From NCBI RefSeq assembly GCF_030538495.1, contig NZ_JAUNTW010000004.1, positions 62,001-126,000 of the forward strand: a stretch of 64,000 nucleotides of DNA, in the 5' to 3' direction. The notes beneath the pieces were generated by a model. The model was not told the DNA's origin. It saw only the letters and a program-made list of their open reading frames with translations, and made no database searches. A program made the position numbers and the translations under genes. The first letter of the stretch is position 1. Each line of letters starts with the position of its first letter. Below, piece by piece: positions 18,341 through 26,860 of this stretch. This DNA is from Paracoccus sp. (in: a-proteobacteria). GTDB lineage: Bacteria; Pseudomonadota; Alphaproteobacteria; Rhodobacterales; Rhodobacteraceae.

Positions 18341-19854
18341 GCTGCGGTTCCTTGTGTGCCTTCGGTGTCGCGCTGCGTGGCAAGCGCCATAATCTGGGTC
18401 TGTGATGCCCCGCCGGGCAGGATGCCGGTCAACCGGCCTTCGCACATCACGGCGATGCGGTGGGACAGGCGCAGCACCTCGGGCAGTTCGCTGGAGATGA
18501 CGATGATCGCCTTGCCGTCCGCCGCCAGATCGTTCAGCAGGCGATAGATTTCGGCCTTGGCCCCCACATCAATACCGCGCGTGGGTTCGTCGAAAATCAG
18601 AATGTCGCAATCGCGCAGCAGCCATTTCGCGATGACCACCTTTTGTTGATTGCCGCCGGACAGAAGGCGCACCTCTTGCCGGTCGTGGGGGGTGCGGATG
18701 CCCAGGCGCGTGATGTAATCGCGCGCAATCTCGCCCAGCCGGTTTTCGTTAATCCGGCCCATGGCGTCGGTGTAACGATGCAGGCTGGCCATGGCGATAT
18801 TGGCGCGCACATCCATGGGCAGGGCCAGCCCGAAATGTTTTCGATCTTCGGACAGATAGCCGATGCCCGCAGCCACGGCGTCGGCGGGGCTGGTGATGCG
18901 GCGGGGCTGGCCATGAACGATAATTTCGCCCCGGTCGCGCGGATCAGCGCCGAAAATCGCGCGCGCCAGTTCCGTGCGTCCGGCGCCCATCAGCCCGGCA
19001 AAGCCCAAGATTTCGCCCCGCTTCAGGGCAAAGCTGATGTCGCGCAATTCGCGGCCGCGGGTGATGCCGCGCACCTCAAGCGCGGTTTCGGCATGGGACA
19101 GGTCGGGAATGGTCACGGTGTCATCGGTCAGTTCGCGGCCCACCATCATGGTGATGATCTGGCTGATCGGCGTATCGGCGGCCTGCACGGTGCCGACATA
19201 GGCCCCGTCCCGCATCACCGTGACCCGATCCGAAATCTGGCGGATTTCGTCCATTTTGTGACTGATATAGATGATTCCCACACCTTCGGCCCGCAGGCGT
19301 CGGATGATGGTAAACAGTTCCGCGATTTCCGCGTCATTCAGCGCGGCGGTGGGTTCGTCCATGATCAGCACGCGCGATTTGAACGACAGCGCCTTTGCGA
19401 TTTCGACCATCTGCTGCCGCGCAATGGTCAGCCCCCCCACCTGAGCGCGCGGGTCCATCGGCACATTCATCGCGTCGAAAATCGCGGCGGCCTCGGCGTT
19501 TTGGCGGGATTCGTCGATGCGGCCCAGTGACAGACGCGGTTCGCGCCCGATCCAGATATTTTGCGCCACCGTCAGATCGCGCATCAGAGCCAGTTCCTGA
19601 TGGATAATCCCGATCCCCATATCCTGCGCCGATTTGGGCGTGGGCAGGCTGACCGCCGCGCCATCAATCGCAATCACGCCGCCATCGGGTTGGTAAACGC
19701 CCGACAGGATCTTCATCAGCGTGGATTTGCCCGCGCCGTTTTCCCCCATCAGGGCGTGAACCTCGCCCGCGCGCAGGTCGAAATCGACGGATTTCAGCGC
19801 GTGAACGCCGGGGAAATGTTTATCAATCCCCCGCATCTGAATCAGGCTGGTCAT
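18337..19854 (-). CDS. Sugar ABC transporter ATPase (RbsA family, two domains)
   Basis: A 505-residue tandem ABC ATPase. The N-terminal domain has G-E-N-G-A-G-K-S-T (37-45) and Walker B L-I-M-D-E-P. The second domain has the degenerate [11 protein letters not shown]-loop and L-S-G-G-N-Q-Q-K signature typical of RbsA, XylG and similar proteins. It couples to the permease and binding protein downstream. The start overlaps the lactonase stop. Confidence 0.92.
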   Translation of the reverse strand: MTSLIQMRGIDKHFPGVHALKSVDFDLRAGEVHALMGENGAGKSTLMKILSGVYQPDGGVIAIDGAAVSLPTPKSAQDMGIGIIHQELALMRDLTVAQNIWIGREPRLSLGRIDESRQNAEAAAIFDAMNVPMDPRAQVGGLTIARQQMVEIAKALSFKSRVLIMDEPTAALNDAEIAELFTIIRRLRAEGVGIIYISHKMDEIRQISDRVTVMRDGAYVGTVQAADTPISQIITMMVGRELTDDTVTIPDLSHAETALEVRGITRGRELRDISFALKRGEILGFAGLMGAGRTELARAIFGADPRDRGEIIVHGQPRRITSPADAVAAGIGYLSEDRKHFGLALPMDVRANIAMASLHRYTDAMGRINENRLGEIARDYITRLGIRTPHDRQEVRLLSGGNQQKVVIAKWLLRDCDILIFDEPTRGIDVGAKAEIYRLLNDLAADGKAIIVISSELPEVLRLSHRIAVMCEGRLTGILPGGASQTQIMALATQRDTEGTQGTAA

Positions 19855-20657
19855 GGCGTCACCCCGTAAAAGCGCGCGGCATTGCCGCCCATGATGGCCG
19901 CGCGGTCGGCATCGGGCAAGCCTGACAGGGCGGCGTCCGTGATCGCGCGCCAGTCGGCCAAGGCTGCTGCCAACGTCACAACCGGCCAATCGCTGCCCCA
20001 GATCAGGCGGTCCGGGCCGAACAGCGTCAGCAGATCGGCGATCACGCCCGGAATATCGGCGGCGGGCAGTTCGGTCATCAGCCCCGACAGCTTGCACATG
20101 ATGCGCGGATTGCCCGACAGCCGCGCCATGCCCCGCCGCCATTCGGTGGGGTCACCGGGCTGCGGTTTCGCGGCATGGTCAATCACGATGGGCAAGGCGG
20201 GGTGGGCATCGGCAAAGCGGGCCAGCACGTCCAGATGCCGCGCCGTAATCAGCGCATCAAAGGTCAGCCCATGATCACACATCGCCGCCACAGCATCGCC
20301 GCGCGCGCCGGTCAGCAGCCAATCGGTATCGGCAATATCCTGCAGCATCGGGCGGATGCCCCGCAGGGTGGGGTTCCGCGCCAGCCGCGCAATCACCGCC
20401 GGCGCATCCGGCGCGGCCAGATCAACCCAGCCCACCACGCCAATAATGCGCGGATCACGCGCGGCCAAATCCAGCAGGTATTCGGTTTCCGCGACGGAAT
20501 CCGCCGCCTGCACCGCAATCACCGCCCCATCCGCCGGATAATCGCCGGGGGTGAAGTCACGACGCAGAGGCTCTAACACGCCGCCCTGACCCTCTAACCA
20601 GCCGTAATCGCCGCGATCCAGCCGCCAGAAATGGCAATGTGCATCAATCTCGGTCAT
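19851..20657 (-). CDS. Amidohydrolase family L-fuconolactonase
   Basis: A 268-residue amidohydrolase-2 (TIM-barrel) protein with N-terminal D-A-H-C-H-F-W (5-11), a mid-barrel V-I-D-H-A-A-K-P and a C-terminal I-W-G-S-D-W-P-V metal site. This matches COG3618 lactonases. In context it hydrolyses L-fucono-1,4-lactone to L-fuconate between the dehydrogenase and the dehydratase. It overlaps the ATPase gene downstream by 4 bases. Confidence 0.83.
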   Translation of the reverse strand: MTEIDAHCHFWRLDRGDYGWLEGQGGVLEPLRRDFTPGDYPADGAVIAVQAADSVAETEYLLDLAARDPRIIGVVGWVDLAAPDAPAVIARLARNPTLRGIRPMLQDIADTDWLLTGARGDAVAAMCDHGLTFDALITARHLDVLARFADAHPALPIVIDHAAKPQPGDPTEWRRGMARLSGNPRIMCKLSGLMTELPAADIPGVIADLLTLFGPDRLIWGSDWPVVTLAAALADWRAITDAALSGLPDADRAAIMGGNAARFYGVTP

Positions 20658-20681
20658 CGCGCGCGCCCCCCCTTACGCCGG

Positions 20682-21425
20682 TCAGATGGTCACGCCCCCA
20701 TCCACCAGCAGCGCCTGACCGCTGACAAAGCGGCTTTCATCCGACAGCAGGTAAACCACCATCGGCGTGATGTCATCGACGGTTGCCAGCCGCCCCATCG
20801 GTTGACGCGCGATAAAGTCACGTTCCGCCTGCACCGGATCGGGGGCCGAGGCGATCCGCCCCCGCAGCGACGGCGTGTCAACCGTGCCGGGACACAGCGC
20901 GTTGCAGCGCAGCCCCTGGGTCACGAAATCGGCGGCAATGCCTTTGGTCAAACCGATCACGGCGGCCTTGGTCGCGCCATAGGCGGTCCGGTTCACAAAC
21001 CCTTTGATCGACGACGCCATCGACGCCATGTTCAGCACGCTGGCGGTGCCGGTCTCGGCGGCGCGCTCCAGCATCCCCGGCAGACAGGCCCGCGTCAGCC
21101 GCATCATCGCCGTGACGTTCAGCGCCATGCTGAAATCCCAATCCTGATCGCTGATGTCCAAAACCGTGCCGTGATGCACAAAACCCGCGCAGTTGAACAA
21201 CCCATCCAAGGCGCCCACGCGGCGCCCCATATCCGCCACAGCCTGCGCATCGGTCACGTCCAGTTGCGCGGTTTCAATGCCGTGATCGGCCAACCCCGCC
21301 AGCAAGCCCGCATCGCGATCCGTGGCGATGACCTGCGCGCCCTGTTCGGCGCAGGCAAGGGCGCTCGCGCGCCCAATCCCCTGACCCGCCGCCGTGACCA
21401 AGATGCGTTTCCCGTTCAACCGCAT
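20682..21425 (-). CDS. 2-keto-3-deoxy-L-fuconate dehydrogenase (SDR)
   Basis: A 247-residue SDR with the distinctive T-A-A-G-Q-G-I-G cofactor motif (11-18), D37 for NAD preference, S135, Y149 and K153. It closely resembles the Xanthomonas-type 2-keto-3-deoxy-L-fuconate dehydrogenase, which makes the 2,4-diketo acid split by the FAH-family hydrolase. ATG 21425 has a strong AGGAGGGGG upstream. It is the first gene of the eight-gene minus-strand operon and faces the iclR gene across 121 bases. Confidence 0.85.
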   Translation of the reverse strand: MRLNGKRILVTAAGQGIGRASALACAEQGAQVIATDRDAGLLAGLADHGIETAQLDVTDAQAVADMGRRVGALDGLFNCAGFVHHGTVLDISDQDWDFSMALNVTAMMRLTRACLPGMLERAAETGTASVLNMASMASSIKGFVNRTAYGATKAAVIGLTKGIAADFVTQGLRCNALCPGTVDTPSLRGRIASAPDPVQAERDFIARQPMGRLATVDDITPMVVYLLSDESRFVSGQALLVDGGVTI

Positions 21426-21546
21426 TGCCGCCCCCTCCTGCCGCATTGCCTTATATGAACAGACTATCCATATATAAATCATTGACGCAAGTTTTTTCTT
21501 GCGCTGAATTAGAGCGCAGCAAAGTTATCAAGCGCGCAGGCTTTTC
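21426..21546. promoter_or_regulatory. Divergent promoter region between the L-fucose operon and iclR
   Basis: This AT-rich 121-base gap has two inverted repeats. TATATG (21452-21457) pairs with CATATA (21469-21474), and CGCAAG (21486-21491) pairs with CTTGCG (21498-21503) around T6. On the minus strand TTGCGT and GATAGT, 16 bases apart, could serve as -35 and -10 for the operon, which would place the first repeat over the promoter. These are candidate IclR operators. Confidence 0.4.
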
Positions 21547-22326
21547 ATGTCTCAGACTTTGGACGACAGCGACGACACCGCCGACCGCTACCGCGCGCCC
21601 GCGTTGGACAAGGGGCTGGACATCCTCGAAGTGCTGGCCGACCAGCCCCGCGGCCTGACCCGCACCGAAATCGTGCGCGCCTTGGGGCTGAGCGCGTCAC
21701 AGATGTATCGGATGCTGGAACGGCTGGTCGCGCGCGGCTATGTCGCCCGGATCGAAGGCGACCGCTATGCCCTCACCATGCGGATGTTTCTGCTGGCGCA
21801 TGGCCACCCCCCCCTGCGGCGGCTGATCGCGCAGGCGCAACCGGAAATGGATCATTTTGCACGCCAGCAACGGCAATCCTGCCATCTGGTCGTGCCGGAA
21901 CATGGGGCCTGCGTGATCGTCGCACAGGCGGGGCCGGTGGCGCATTGGGAATTTCGCGGGCGTGTGGGGGCGGAACTGGACCTGTTCGACACCGCGTCAG
22001 GTCGCGCGCTGCTGGCGTTCCAAGATCCTGACCGGCTGGCCACGACGCTGGGCCTGTGGGGGCTGCGCTGGGACGATTACCGCGCGCATCTGGACCCGAT
22101 CGCCCCGGCGCTGGAACAGGTGCGGGCGGCGGGCTGTCAGGTGATCCCGTCAAATCAAGCGGTGGGGGTGACGGACCTGTCCGTCCCGGTCCGTGGCCCC
22201 AATGGCGATGCCGTGGCGGTGCTGACCTGCCCCTATATCGACCATCCGGGCGAACAGGCCACCAGCTTGCGCGATGCGGCTTTGCACAGCCTCATTGACC
22301 TCGGCGCGCGCCTGTCGATGACCTAA
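21547..22326 (+). CDS. IclR family transcriptional regulator of the L-fucose cluster
   Basis: A 259-residue regulator. An N-terminal winged HTH (about 15-80) includes A-L-D-K-G-L-D-I-L-E and the recognition helix L-S-A-S-Q-M-Y-R-M-L. The C-terminal effector domain (about 90-255) has the IclR pattern with F-D-T-A-S-G-R-A-L-L-A-F. It is transcribed away from the L-fucose operon and is the obvious candidate to control it, probably as a repressor released by a pathway intermediate. The mode of action is inferred. Confidence 0.88.
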   Translation: MSQTLDDSDDTADRYRAPALDKGLDILEVLADQPRGLTRTEIVRALGLSASQMYRMLERLVARGYVARIEGDRYALTMRMFLLAHGHPPLRRLIAQAQPEMDHFARQQRQSCHLVVPEHGACVIVAQAGPVAHWEFRGRVGAELDLFDTASGRALLAFQDPDRLATTLGLWGLRWDDYRAHLDPIAPALEQVRAAGCQVIPSNQAVGVTDLSVPVRGPNGDAVAVLTCPYIDHPGEQATSLRDAALHSLIDLGARLSMT

Positions 22327-22336
22327 ACGCGCCGCT

Positions 22337-22448
22337 TTCATCTTGGTCCAAATATCCCGCTGGGTGAGGAGGGTCAGAAAAAGGTCCAGTGGACCTTTTT
22401 CCCGACGAACGCCCGCCCCGTGGGGCGGGCTGGGGGGCTGGCCCCCAG
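22337..22448 (-). repeat. Composite three-hairpin 3' module, copy A
   Basis: Read on the minus strand from the fucU stop there is a GGGGGCC/GGCCCCC-type hairpin, then GCCCGCCCC/GGGGCGGGC (22411-22430), then the palindrome AAAAAGGTCCA/TGGACCTTTTT (22378-22400) ending in a T tract, then a TATTTGG remnant of the CAGAAGA-family arm. The last hairpin is a good intrinsic terminator in either direction. It lies between convergent iclR and fucU. Copies B, C and D are at 23.0, 35.9 and 51.6 kb. Confidence 0.8.
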
Positions 22449-22469
22449 CGACCACCTGTCAAAACCCCA

Positions 22470-22904
22470 TCACCCGGCCACAACCCCCTTACGAAGAATG
22501 AAATTGCCATAGGCCCGCGTTTCCGCCGTGCGCAGAACCGCGAATGCCCCGCGCGCGCGCTCGTAAAAGGCAAACCGCTCCAGTGACGCGCTGCGGGTGC
22601 CGGCCTTCGCAAATTGAGGCTCGGCTTCGGCGACGACATCCGGCACGGCCTGCGGGTCGCCGACCACCTGCATGGTCAGCACCGGGTCGGGTTCATAATC
22701 ATCGACCGGCAACAGCGACAGTACGGCGGCCACGGCGCGGGGCGCGTCGCAATCCATCCGCAGCGCCGCGCCATATACCGAAGATTCCGCCACCGATTCC
22801 GCCGGGAAATTCGCATCCGCAATCACCAATTCATCGCCATGTCCCATCTGCGCCAAGACCATCAGCAGGTCCGGGCTGATCAGCGGGTCGATCCCTTTCA
22901 GCAT
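22470..22904 (-). CDS. fucU: L-fucose mutarotase (FucU/RbsD family)
   Basis: A 144-residue protein matching E. coli FucU over its length: M-L-K-x-I-x-P-L-I-S-P-(D/E)-L-L at the start, A-x-M-G-H-G-D-E, A-x-F-P-A, R-F-A-F-Y-E-R-A, and Y-G-N-x-I-L-x-K-G-V near the end. It interconverts alpha and beta anomers of L-fucose so that the dehydrogenase gets its preferred form. It is separated from the main operon by iclR but read in the same direction. The ATG at 22904 matches FucU N-termini; an in-frame ATG 57 bases upstream would run through a terminator-like hairpin. Confidence 0.88.
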   Translation of the reverse strand: MLKGIDPLISPDLLMVLAQMGHGDELVIADANFPAESVAESSVYGAALRMDCDAPRAVAAVLSLLPVDDYEPDPVLTMQVVGDPQAVPDVVAEAEPQFAKAGTRSASLERFAFYERARGAFAVLRTAETRAYGNFILRKGVVAG

Positions 22905-22914
22905 GTTGCCCCCC

Positions 22915-22947
22915 AAAAACAAAACCGGGCCGATGGTGCGGCCCGGT
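22915..22947 (-). terminator. Terminator-like hairpin immediately upstream of fucU
   Basis: On the minus strand ACCGGGCC and GGCCCGGT form a perfect 8-bp stem with an 8-base loop, followed by TTTTGTTTTT. The T tract ends 10 bases before the fucU ATG. It may be an attenuator for fucU or the terminator of transcripts entering from the nlpE-like gene. Confidence 0.55.
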
Positions 22948-22996
22948 GTGATGATATGCAAGGCTTAGTTCCCCGCGCCAACTCCAACACCCCCGC

Positions 22997-23115
22997 TTTA
23001 TCTTCTGTGTCGAAATATCCCGCGGGGTGAGACGGATCAGGAAAAGGTCCAGTGGACCTTTTCCCCGTCGAACGCCCGCCCCTGTGGGGCGGGCTGGGGG
23101 GCGCGAAGCCCCCAG
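22997..23115 (-). repeat. Composite three-hairpin 3' module, copy B
   Basis: It contains GAAAAGGTCCA/TGGACCTTTTC (23041-23063), GCCCGCCCC/GGGGCGGGC (23074-23094), GGGGGC/GCCCCC with a GCGAA loop near 23113, and a TATCTTCTGTGTCGAAATATC arm at the far end. It lies about 56 bases 3' of the minus-strand nlpE-like gene, in the same orientation relative to that gene as copies A, C and D. Confidence 0.8.
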
Positions 23116-23171
23116 CGGTCACGGATCAGAGCACCATGGCCAAAGATGCGCCGGGTAACCTCATGTAATCC

Positions 23172-23978
23172 TCAGTTCCCCGTGCGGATCAGGCGATACG
23201 CGTCGCCCGCGACATCCATATCCGCGTTCAGCATCTGCAACACGCCGTCGCCGGTGTTGATCAGGAAGGTGTCTTCGCGGTCGTCTTCGTCGGATGCCAG
23301 CGTGATCACGCCGTTGGTCATGAACCAATCGCCCGCGTCCTGAAAGGTGCCGTCTTTTTCCTCTTGATAGGTTTCGGTGCGGGTATAGGTGCCGTCGTTA
23401 TAGAGGTTCACATAGACCTCGATCCCCGGACAACTGGCGCAGGGGATGACACCTTCATACAAGCCCCCCAGTTCCAGCGTGGCAAGGTCTTCGCCACCGA
23501 TATAGCCTTCGGGCGCATCCTCGCCCCCGGTGTCCACGACCGGGATGGCGGTATGGGACGCCTTGTAATCATGGGCGGAAATCGCAGCGGCAGGGCCGCC
23601 TTCGCCCGTGACCGACAGTTTCAGTTCAAAGGATTGCGGGCCGGGGTTTTCGTCAGCAATCGGGCCGGTCATCGCGACGCGCAATTCATAGACCCAATCG
23701 CGCGGCAGAACCACGGCCTCGCCATCCAGCAGGGGCTGGTTGATGGGGGCATAGAGAAACGCCTCCATCGGGACATCCGAATCCAGCGAAGCGGTCAGGC
23801 GCTGGCCTTTGCTGGCATCGATGAAATAGCTGCAAAAGGCGCGGCCCTCGATCACGCCGGCGATGGCGGCGGGGGTCGAGCCGATCTCATGCGGAACATC
23901 GCCGCAATCGGGTTCGGCGGCCAGTGCCGGCACCGCAAACGCGCCCAAAATCAACGCAAGGCCAAATGTCTGTTTCAT
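23172..23978 (-). CDS. Secreted protein with a C-terminal NlpE-like domain
   Basis: A 268-residue protein with a signal peptide 1-20 (V-P-A-L-A). Residues about 25-125 look like a PPC-type beta sandwich. Residues about 165-268 carry the NlpE-like domain with G-L-Y-E-G-V-I-P-C-A-S-C-P-G-I (C180, C183) and N-D-G-T-Y-T-R. E. coli NlpE is an outer-membrane lipoprotein that signals surface contact or copper stress to Cpx. This protein has no lipobox, so it is probably soluble in the periplasm. The start at 23978 has AGGA eight bases upstream. It faces an ABC exporter/two-component operon. Confidence 0.72.
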   Translation of the reverse strand: MKQTFGLALILGAFAVPALAAEPDCGDVPHEIGSTPAAIAGVIEGRAFCSYFIDASKGQRLTASLDSDVPMEAFLYAPINQPLLDGEAVVLPRDWVYELRVAMTGPIADENPGPQSFELKLSVTGEGGPAAAISAHDYKASHTAIPVVDTGGEDAPEGYIGGEDLATLELGGLYEGVIPCASCPGIEVYVNLYNDGTYTRTETYQEEKDGTFQDAGDWFMTNGVITLASDEDDREDTFLINTGDGVLQMLNADMDVAGDAYRLIRTGN

Positions 23979-24142
23979 CGTCATCATCCTGTATTGCTGG
24001 GCTTTTGTCGCCCGGTGATCCCTATATGGCCGTTTTATGTGGATAAAGCGTGGATGATCGGCGCATCCCCGGTTGATGCGGGCTGACGGGGTTTTCGCAA
24101 AGCCTCCACCATCTGTCCACATTGGGCGGGCATATCGGCGCC

Positions 24143-25267
24143 ATGATAAATCTGGCGTTGAAATCAGTGATACATGGCTGGCGGCGGTTTTTACCGGTCG
24201 CGGTGGCTGTTGGCGTGTCGGGCGTCATGATGGTGATGCAGGTGGCGCTGGCCATGGGCGCGTTTCAGATGGCCGCCGCGCCGGTGCGGATGTCGGCGGG
24301 CGATCTGTGGGTCGGGCCTGCGGATGCGCGCGCGCTGGACCACAGCACGGGTCTGGGGCCGTTCGCGGCCAGTGGGCTGTGGCTGGACCCCGATATCGCG
24401 CGGATCGAGCCATGGGCGCAGGCCGCCTATGCCCAGATTGGCGATGACGCGATGGCGGCACAGGCCAGCGTGCAGCCGATTGATGCAGGCGCGGGCGCAA
24501 TGGGGCTGGCGCGCGTGGTGCCGCCTGATCTGCGCGCACGTCTGGCGGAACCCGGCACGGCGCTGATCGGGGCGGCGGATGCGGCGAAGCTGGGCGTTTC
24601 GGTGGGCGATACGCTGCGGGTCAGCCGCCAGCCGCTGCGGATCGTGGGGGTGGTGCCGGAATTGCGCACGCTGTTCGGCACGCAACTGGTGACGTCGGAC
24701 GCAACCGCCCGCGCTCTGTCAGGCGAAGCGACCGGGACGCCTGCGTTCTACATCCTGCGTCTGCGGGATGGCGCGGACCCGGCAGAGGTGGCCGAACGTC
24801 TGATGCAGGGCAACCCCGCGCCGGAATATGTGGTGTGGCCGCCCGACGATCTGGCATCGGCCACGGTGCAGGTCTGGGCGCTGGAATCCGGGGCGGGAAC
24901 ATTGTTCATCGCGTCATCTGCGATTGCGCTGGTCATCACGCTGATGGTGGTCAGTCAGACGCTTGGTGCGGCGGTGGCGGGGCAGGTGCGCGAATATGCG
25001 GCGCTGCGGGCCTATGGCATCGGGTTTGGGTCGTTGCAGATGATCGTGATGCGGCAGGGCTTTTACGTCAGCATCGGCGCGCTGGGCCTGACCGCGGCGC
25101 TGTCGGCGGCGCTGCTGGCCGTTCTGCGCGCGCGCAACATTGCCACCGATCTGCCGCTGACGCTGGCGGCGGTTGTGGCGGGGCTGCTGGCGGGGGTGGT
25201 GCTGGTGTCGAACCTGTTCGCCGTCCGCCGCCTGCGCCGCGCCGATCCTGCGGCTTTGCTGAGGTAA
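24143..25267 (+). CDS. ABC exporter permease, FtsX/MacB/DevC type
   Basis: A 374-residue permease: an N-terminal helix (about 17-40), a large periplasmic domain (about 45-240), then three C-terminal helices (about 255-280, 305-330, 335-360), ending R-R-L-R-R-A-D-P-A-A-L-L-R. This is the four-helix FtsX/MacB topology used by mechanotransmitting exporters. The ATPase gene follows by 4 bases, then an adaptor and an outer-membrane factor, so it belongs to a complete tripartite exporter. Substrate unknown. Confidence 0.85.
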   Translation: MINLALKSVIHGWRRFLPVAVAVGVSGVMMVMQVALAMGAFQMAAAPVRMSAGDLWVGPADARALDHSTGLGPFAASGLWLDPDIARIEPWAQAAYAQIGDDAMAAQASVQPIDAGAGAMGLARVVPPDLRARLAEPGTALIGAADAAKLGVSVGDTLRVSRQPLRIVGVVPELRTLFGTQLVTSDATARALSGEATGTPAFYILRLRDGADPAEVAERLMQGNPAPEYVVWPPDDLASATVQVWALESGAGTLFIASSAIALVITLMVVSQTLGAAVAGQVREYAALRAYGIGFGSLQMIVMRQGFYVSIGALGLTAALSAALLAVLRARNIATDLPLTLAAVVAGLLAGVVLVSNLFAVRRLRRADPAALLR

Positions 25268-25271
25268 CACG

Positions 25272-25982
25272 ATGATTCATCCGGGTCCATTTACCACTCT
25301 GTCGGGGCGCGAGCTGACCAAAACATTCGGCCATGGCGCGCGCGCCCTGCGGGTGCTGGACGGGCTGGATCTGGATTTGCCGCGCGGAGGGTTCAGCCTG
25401 GTCAAAGGGCCGTCGGGCTGTGGCAAATCCACGCTGCTGGCGGTGCTGGCCGGTCTGACGCCGCCCGACAGCGGCACGGTGTCGGCGCTGGGTTCGCCCC
25501 TCTGGGCCATGAACAACGCCGCGCGCGATGCGTTTCGGTTGGCGCATATGGGGTTCATCTTTCAGGGCTCGATCCTGTTTCCGGCCCTGACCGCGCGGGA
25601 ACAGATTGAACTGGTGCTGGGCTATGGCGGGGTCGGGCGCGACGCGGCCCGCGATCGTGCTTTGCGCGCCTTGGACGATGTCGGGCTGGCCGCGCGCGCG
25701 CATCTGCGCCCCGACGCCCTGTCAGGCGGAGAAAAACAGCGCGTCGCGATTGCCTGCGCGCTGGCCAAACAGCCGCAACTGATTTTCGCGGATGAACCGA
25801 CCAGTGCGCTGGACAGCGAAAACAGCGAACTGGTCAGCGCGCTGTTGCGGCGGCTGTCGCGCGATCATGGCGCGACGGTGCTGTGCGTGACGCATGACGA
25901 CCGCCTGACGCCGTGGGTTGATCGCATTTTTCACATGCGCGCCGGACGCATTGCCGGTGTCGAGATTGGGGGTTCGGCATGA
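25272..25982 (+). CDS. ABC exporter ATPase, LolD/MacB/DevA type
   Basis: A 236-residue single-domain ATPase with Walker A G-P-S-G-C-G-K-S-T, signature L-S-G-G-E-K-Q-R, Walker B L-I-F-A-D-E-P-T-S and the D-loop S-A-L-D. The short length and F-I-F-Q-G-S Q-loop context fit the LolD/MacB-ATPase group that pairs with FtsX-fold permeases. Its stop overlaps the adaptor start (ATGA). Confidence 0.9.
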   Translation: MIHPGPFTTLSGRELTKTFGHGARALRVLDGLDLDLPRGGFSLVKGPSGCGKSTLLAVLAGLTPPDSGTVSALGSPLWAMNNAARDAFRLAHMGFIFQGSILFPALTAREQIELVLGYGGVGRDAARDRALRALDDVGLAARAHLRPDALSGGEKQRVAIACALAKQPQLIFADEPTSALDSENSELVSALLRRLSRDHGATVLCVTHDDRLTPWVDRIFHMRAGRIAGVEIGGSA

Positions 25983-26860
25983 GAATTGCCTTTGTTTTCT
26001 GCCTGTTGGTGGTGCTGGCTTTGGGGGCGTTTTTCACGCCGTTACCCGCCCATGCGCAGGATGGCCCGTGGATTGCGGTGGCGCGCGGGACCGTGGACGC
26101 GCAAGGCGGGCTGATGCGTCTGGCCGCGCAACGTGAAGGGCTGATCGCGCAGGTCATGGCCGAAGAAGGCGACCATGTGACCGCCGGTCAACCCCTTGCG
26201 CGGCTGGATGATGCGGGCGCGGCGCTGCAACTGGCGCTGACCGTGGCCGAGGTCGAACAGGCCGAAACGCAGGTCGCTTTGGCGCAGATGCGCGCCGATC
26301 ACGCGCAGGCGGACGCGGACCGTCTACGCCCCTTGGCCCGCAGCGACGCCGTGCCGCAGCGCCAGATTGATGAAGCAAACCGCACCGCCCGCATCACCGC
26401 GCTGGAACTGACCGCCGCGCAGCAATCGGCGGCGCTTGCGCGGCAACGCATCGCGGTGCAGCAGGCGGAAATCGACGCGCGGGTGATTACCGCGCCGGTG
26501 GACGGCGTGATCCTGCGCCGCGCCGCGCGGCCGGGGGATGCCACATCGACCGCGACGGTGACGGAAATGTTCCTGCTGGCCCCCGACGGCCCCCGCGTTT
26601 TGCGCGCGCAGTTGGATGAACAATTCGTCGGTCTGGTCACGCCCGGACAACGGGCCGAGGTGATCCGCGAACGCGATGACGGCACCCGGCTGAGCGGCAC
26701 GGTGCAGCGCGTCGCCCCCGTATTCGGCAGCGCCACCCCCGGCGCGCGGACGGGCGATGATGCGCGCACGGTGGACATCACCATCACGCTGGACGGACCG
26801 GCGGCAGAATTGGAACGGCTGGTTCTGGGCCAGCGGATGATTGCACGGATTTTGAAATGA
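25979..26860 (+). CDS. Periplasmic adaptor (HlyD/DevB-like membrane fusion protein)
   Basis: A 293-residue membrane fusion protein. It has an N-terminal signal or anchor (1-26), a lipoyl-type half motif (G-L-I-A-Q-V-M-A-E-E-G-D-H-V-T-A-G-Q-P-L-A-R-L-D), an Ala/Gln-rich coiled-coil hairpin (about 80-165), then V-I-T-A-P-V-D-G-V-I-L-R and a beta-barrel end. It bridges the inner-membrane ABC complex to the outer-membrane factor encoded next, with which it overlaps by 4 bases. Confidence 0.87.
   Translation: MRIAFVFCLLVVLALGAFFTPLPAHAQDGPWIAVARGTVDAQGGLMRLAAQREGLIAQVMAEEGDHVTAGQPLARLDDAGAALQLALTVAEVEQAETQVALAQMRADHAQADADRLRPLARSDAVPQRQIDEANRTARITALELTAAQQSAALARQRIAVQQAEIDARVITAPVDGVILRRAARPGDATSTATVTEMFLLAPDGPRVLRAQLDEQFVGLVTPGQRAEVIRERDDGTRLSGTVQRVAPVFGSATPGARTGDDARTVDITITLDGPAAELERLVLGQRMIARILK

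Noticed and set aside
22389-23122. Small open frames containing K-R-S-T-G-P-F and H-P-A-G-Y over the composite repeat
   Set aside because: The same peptide pattern recurs at each copy because the DNA repeat is translated; it is not a conserved protein. The repeats are palindromic and lie 3' of genes.
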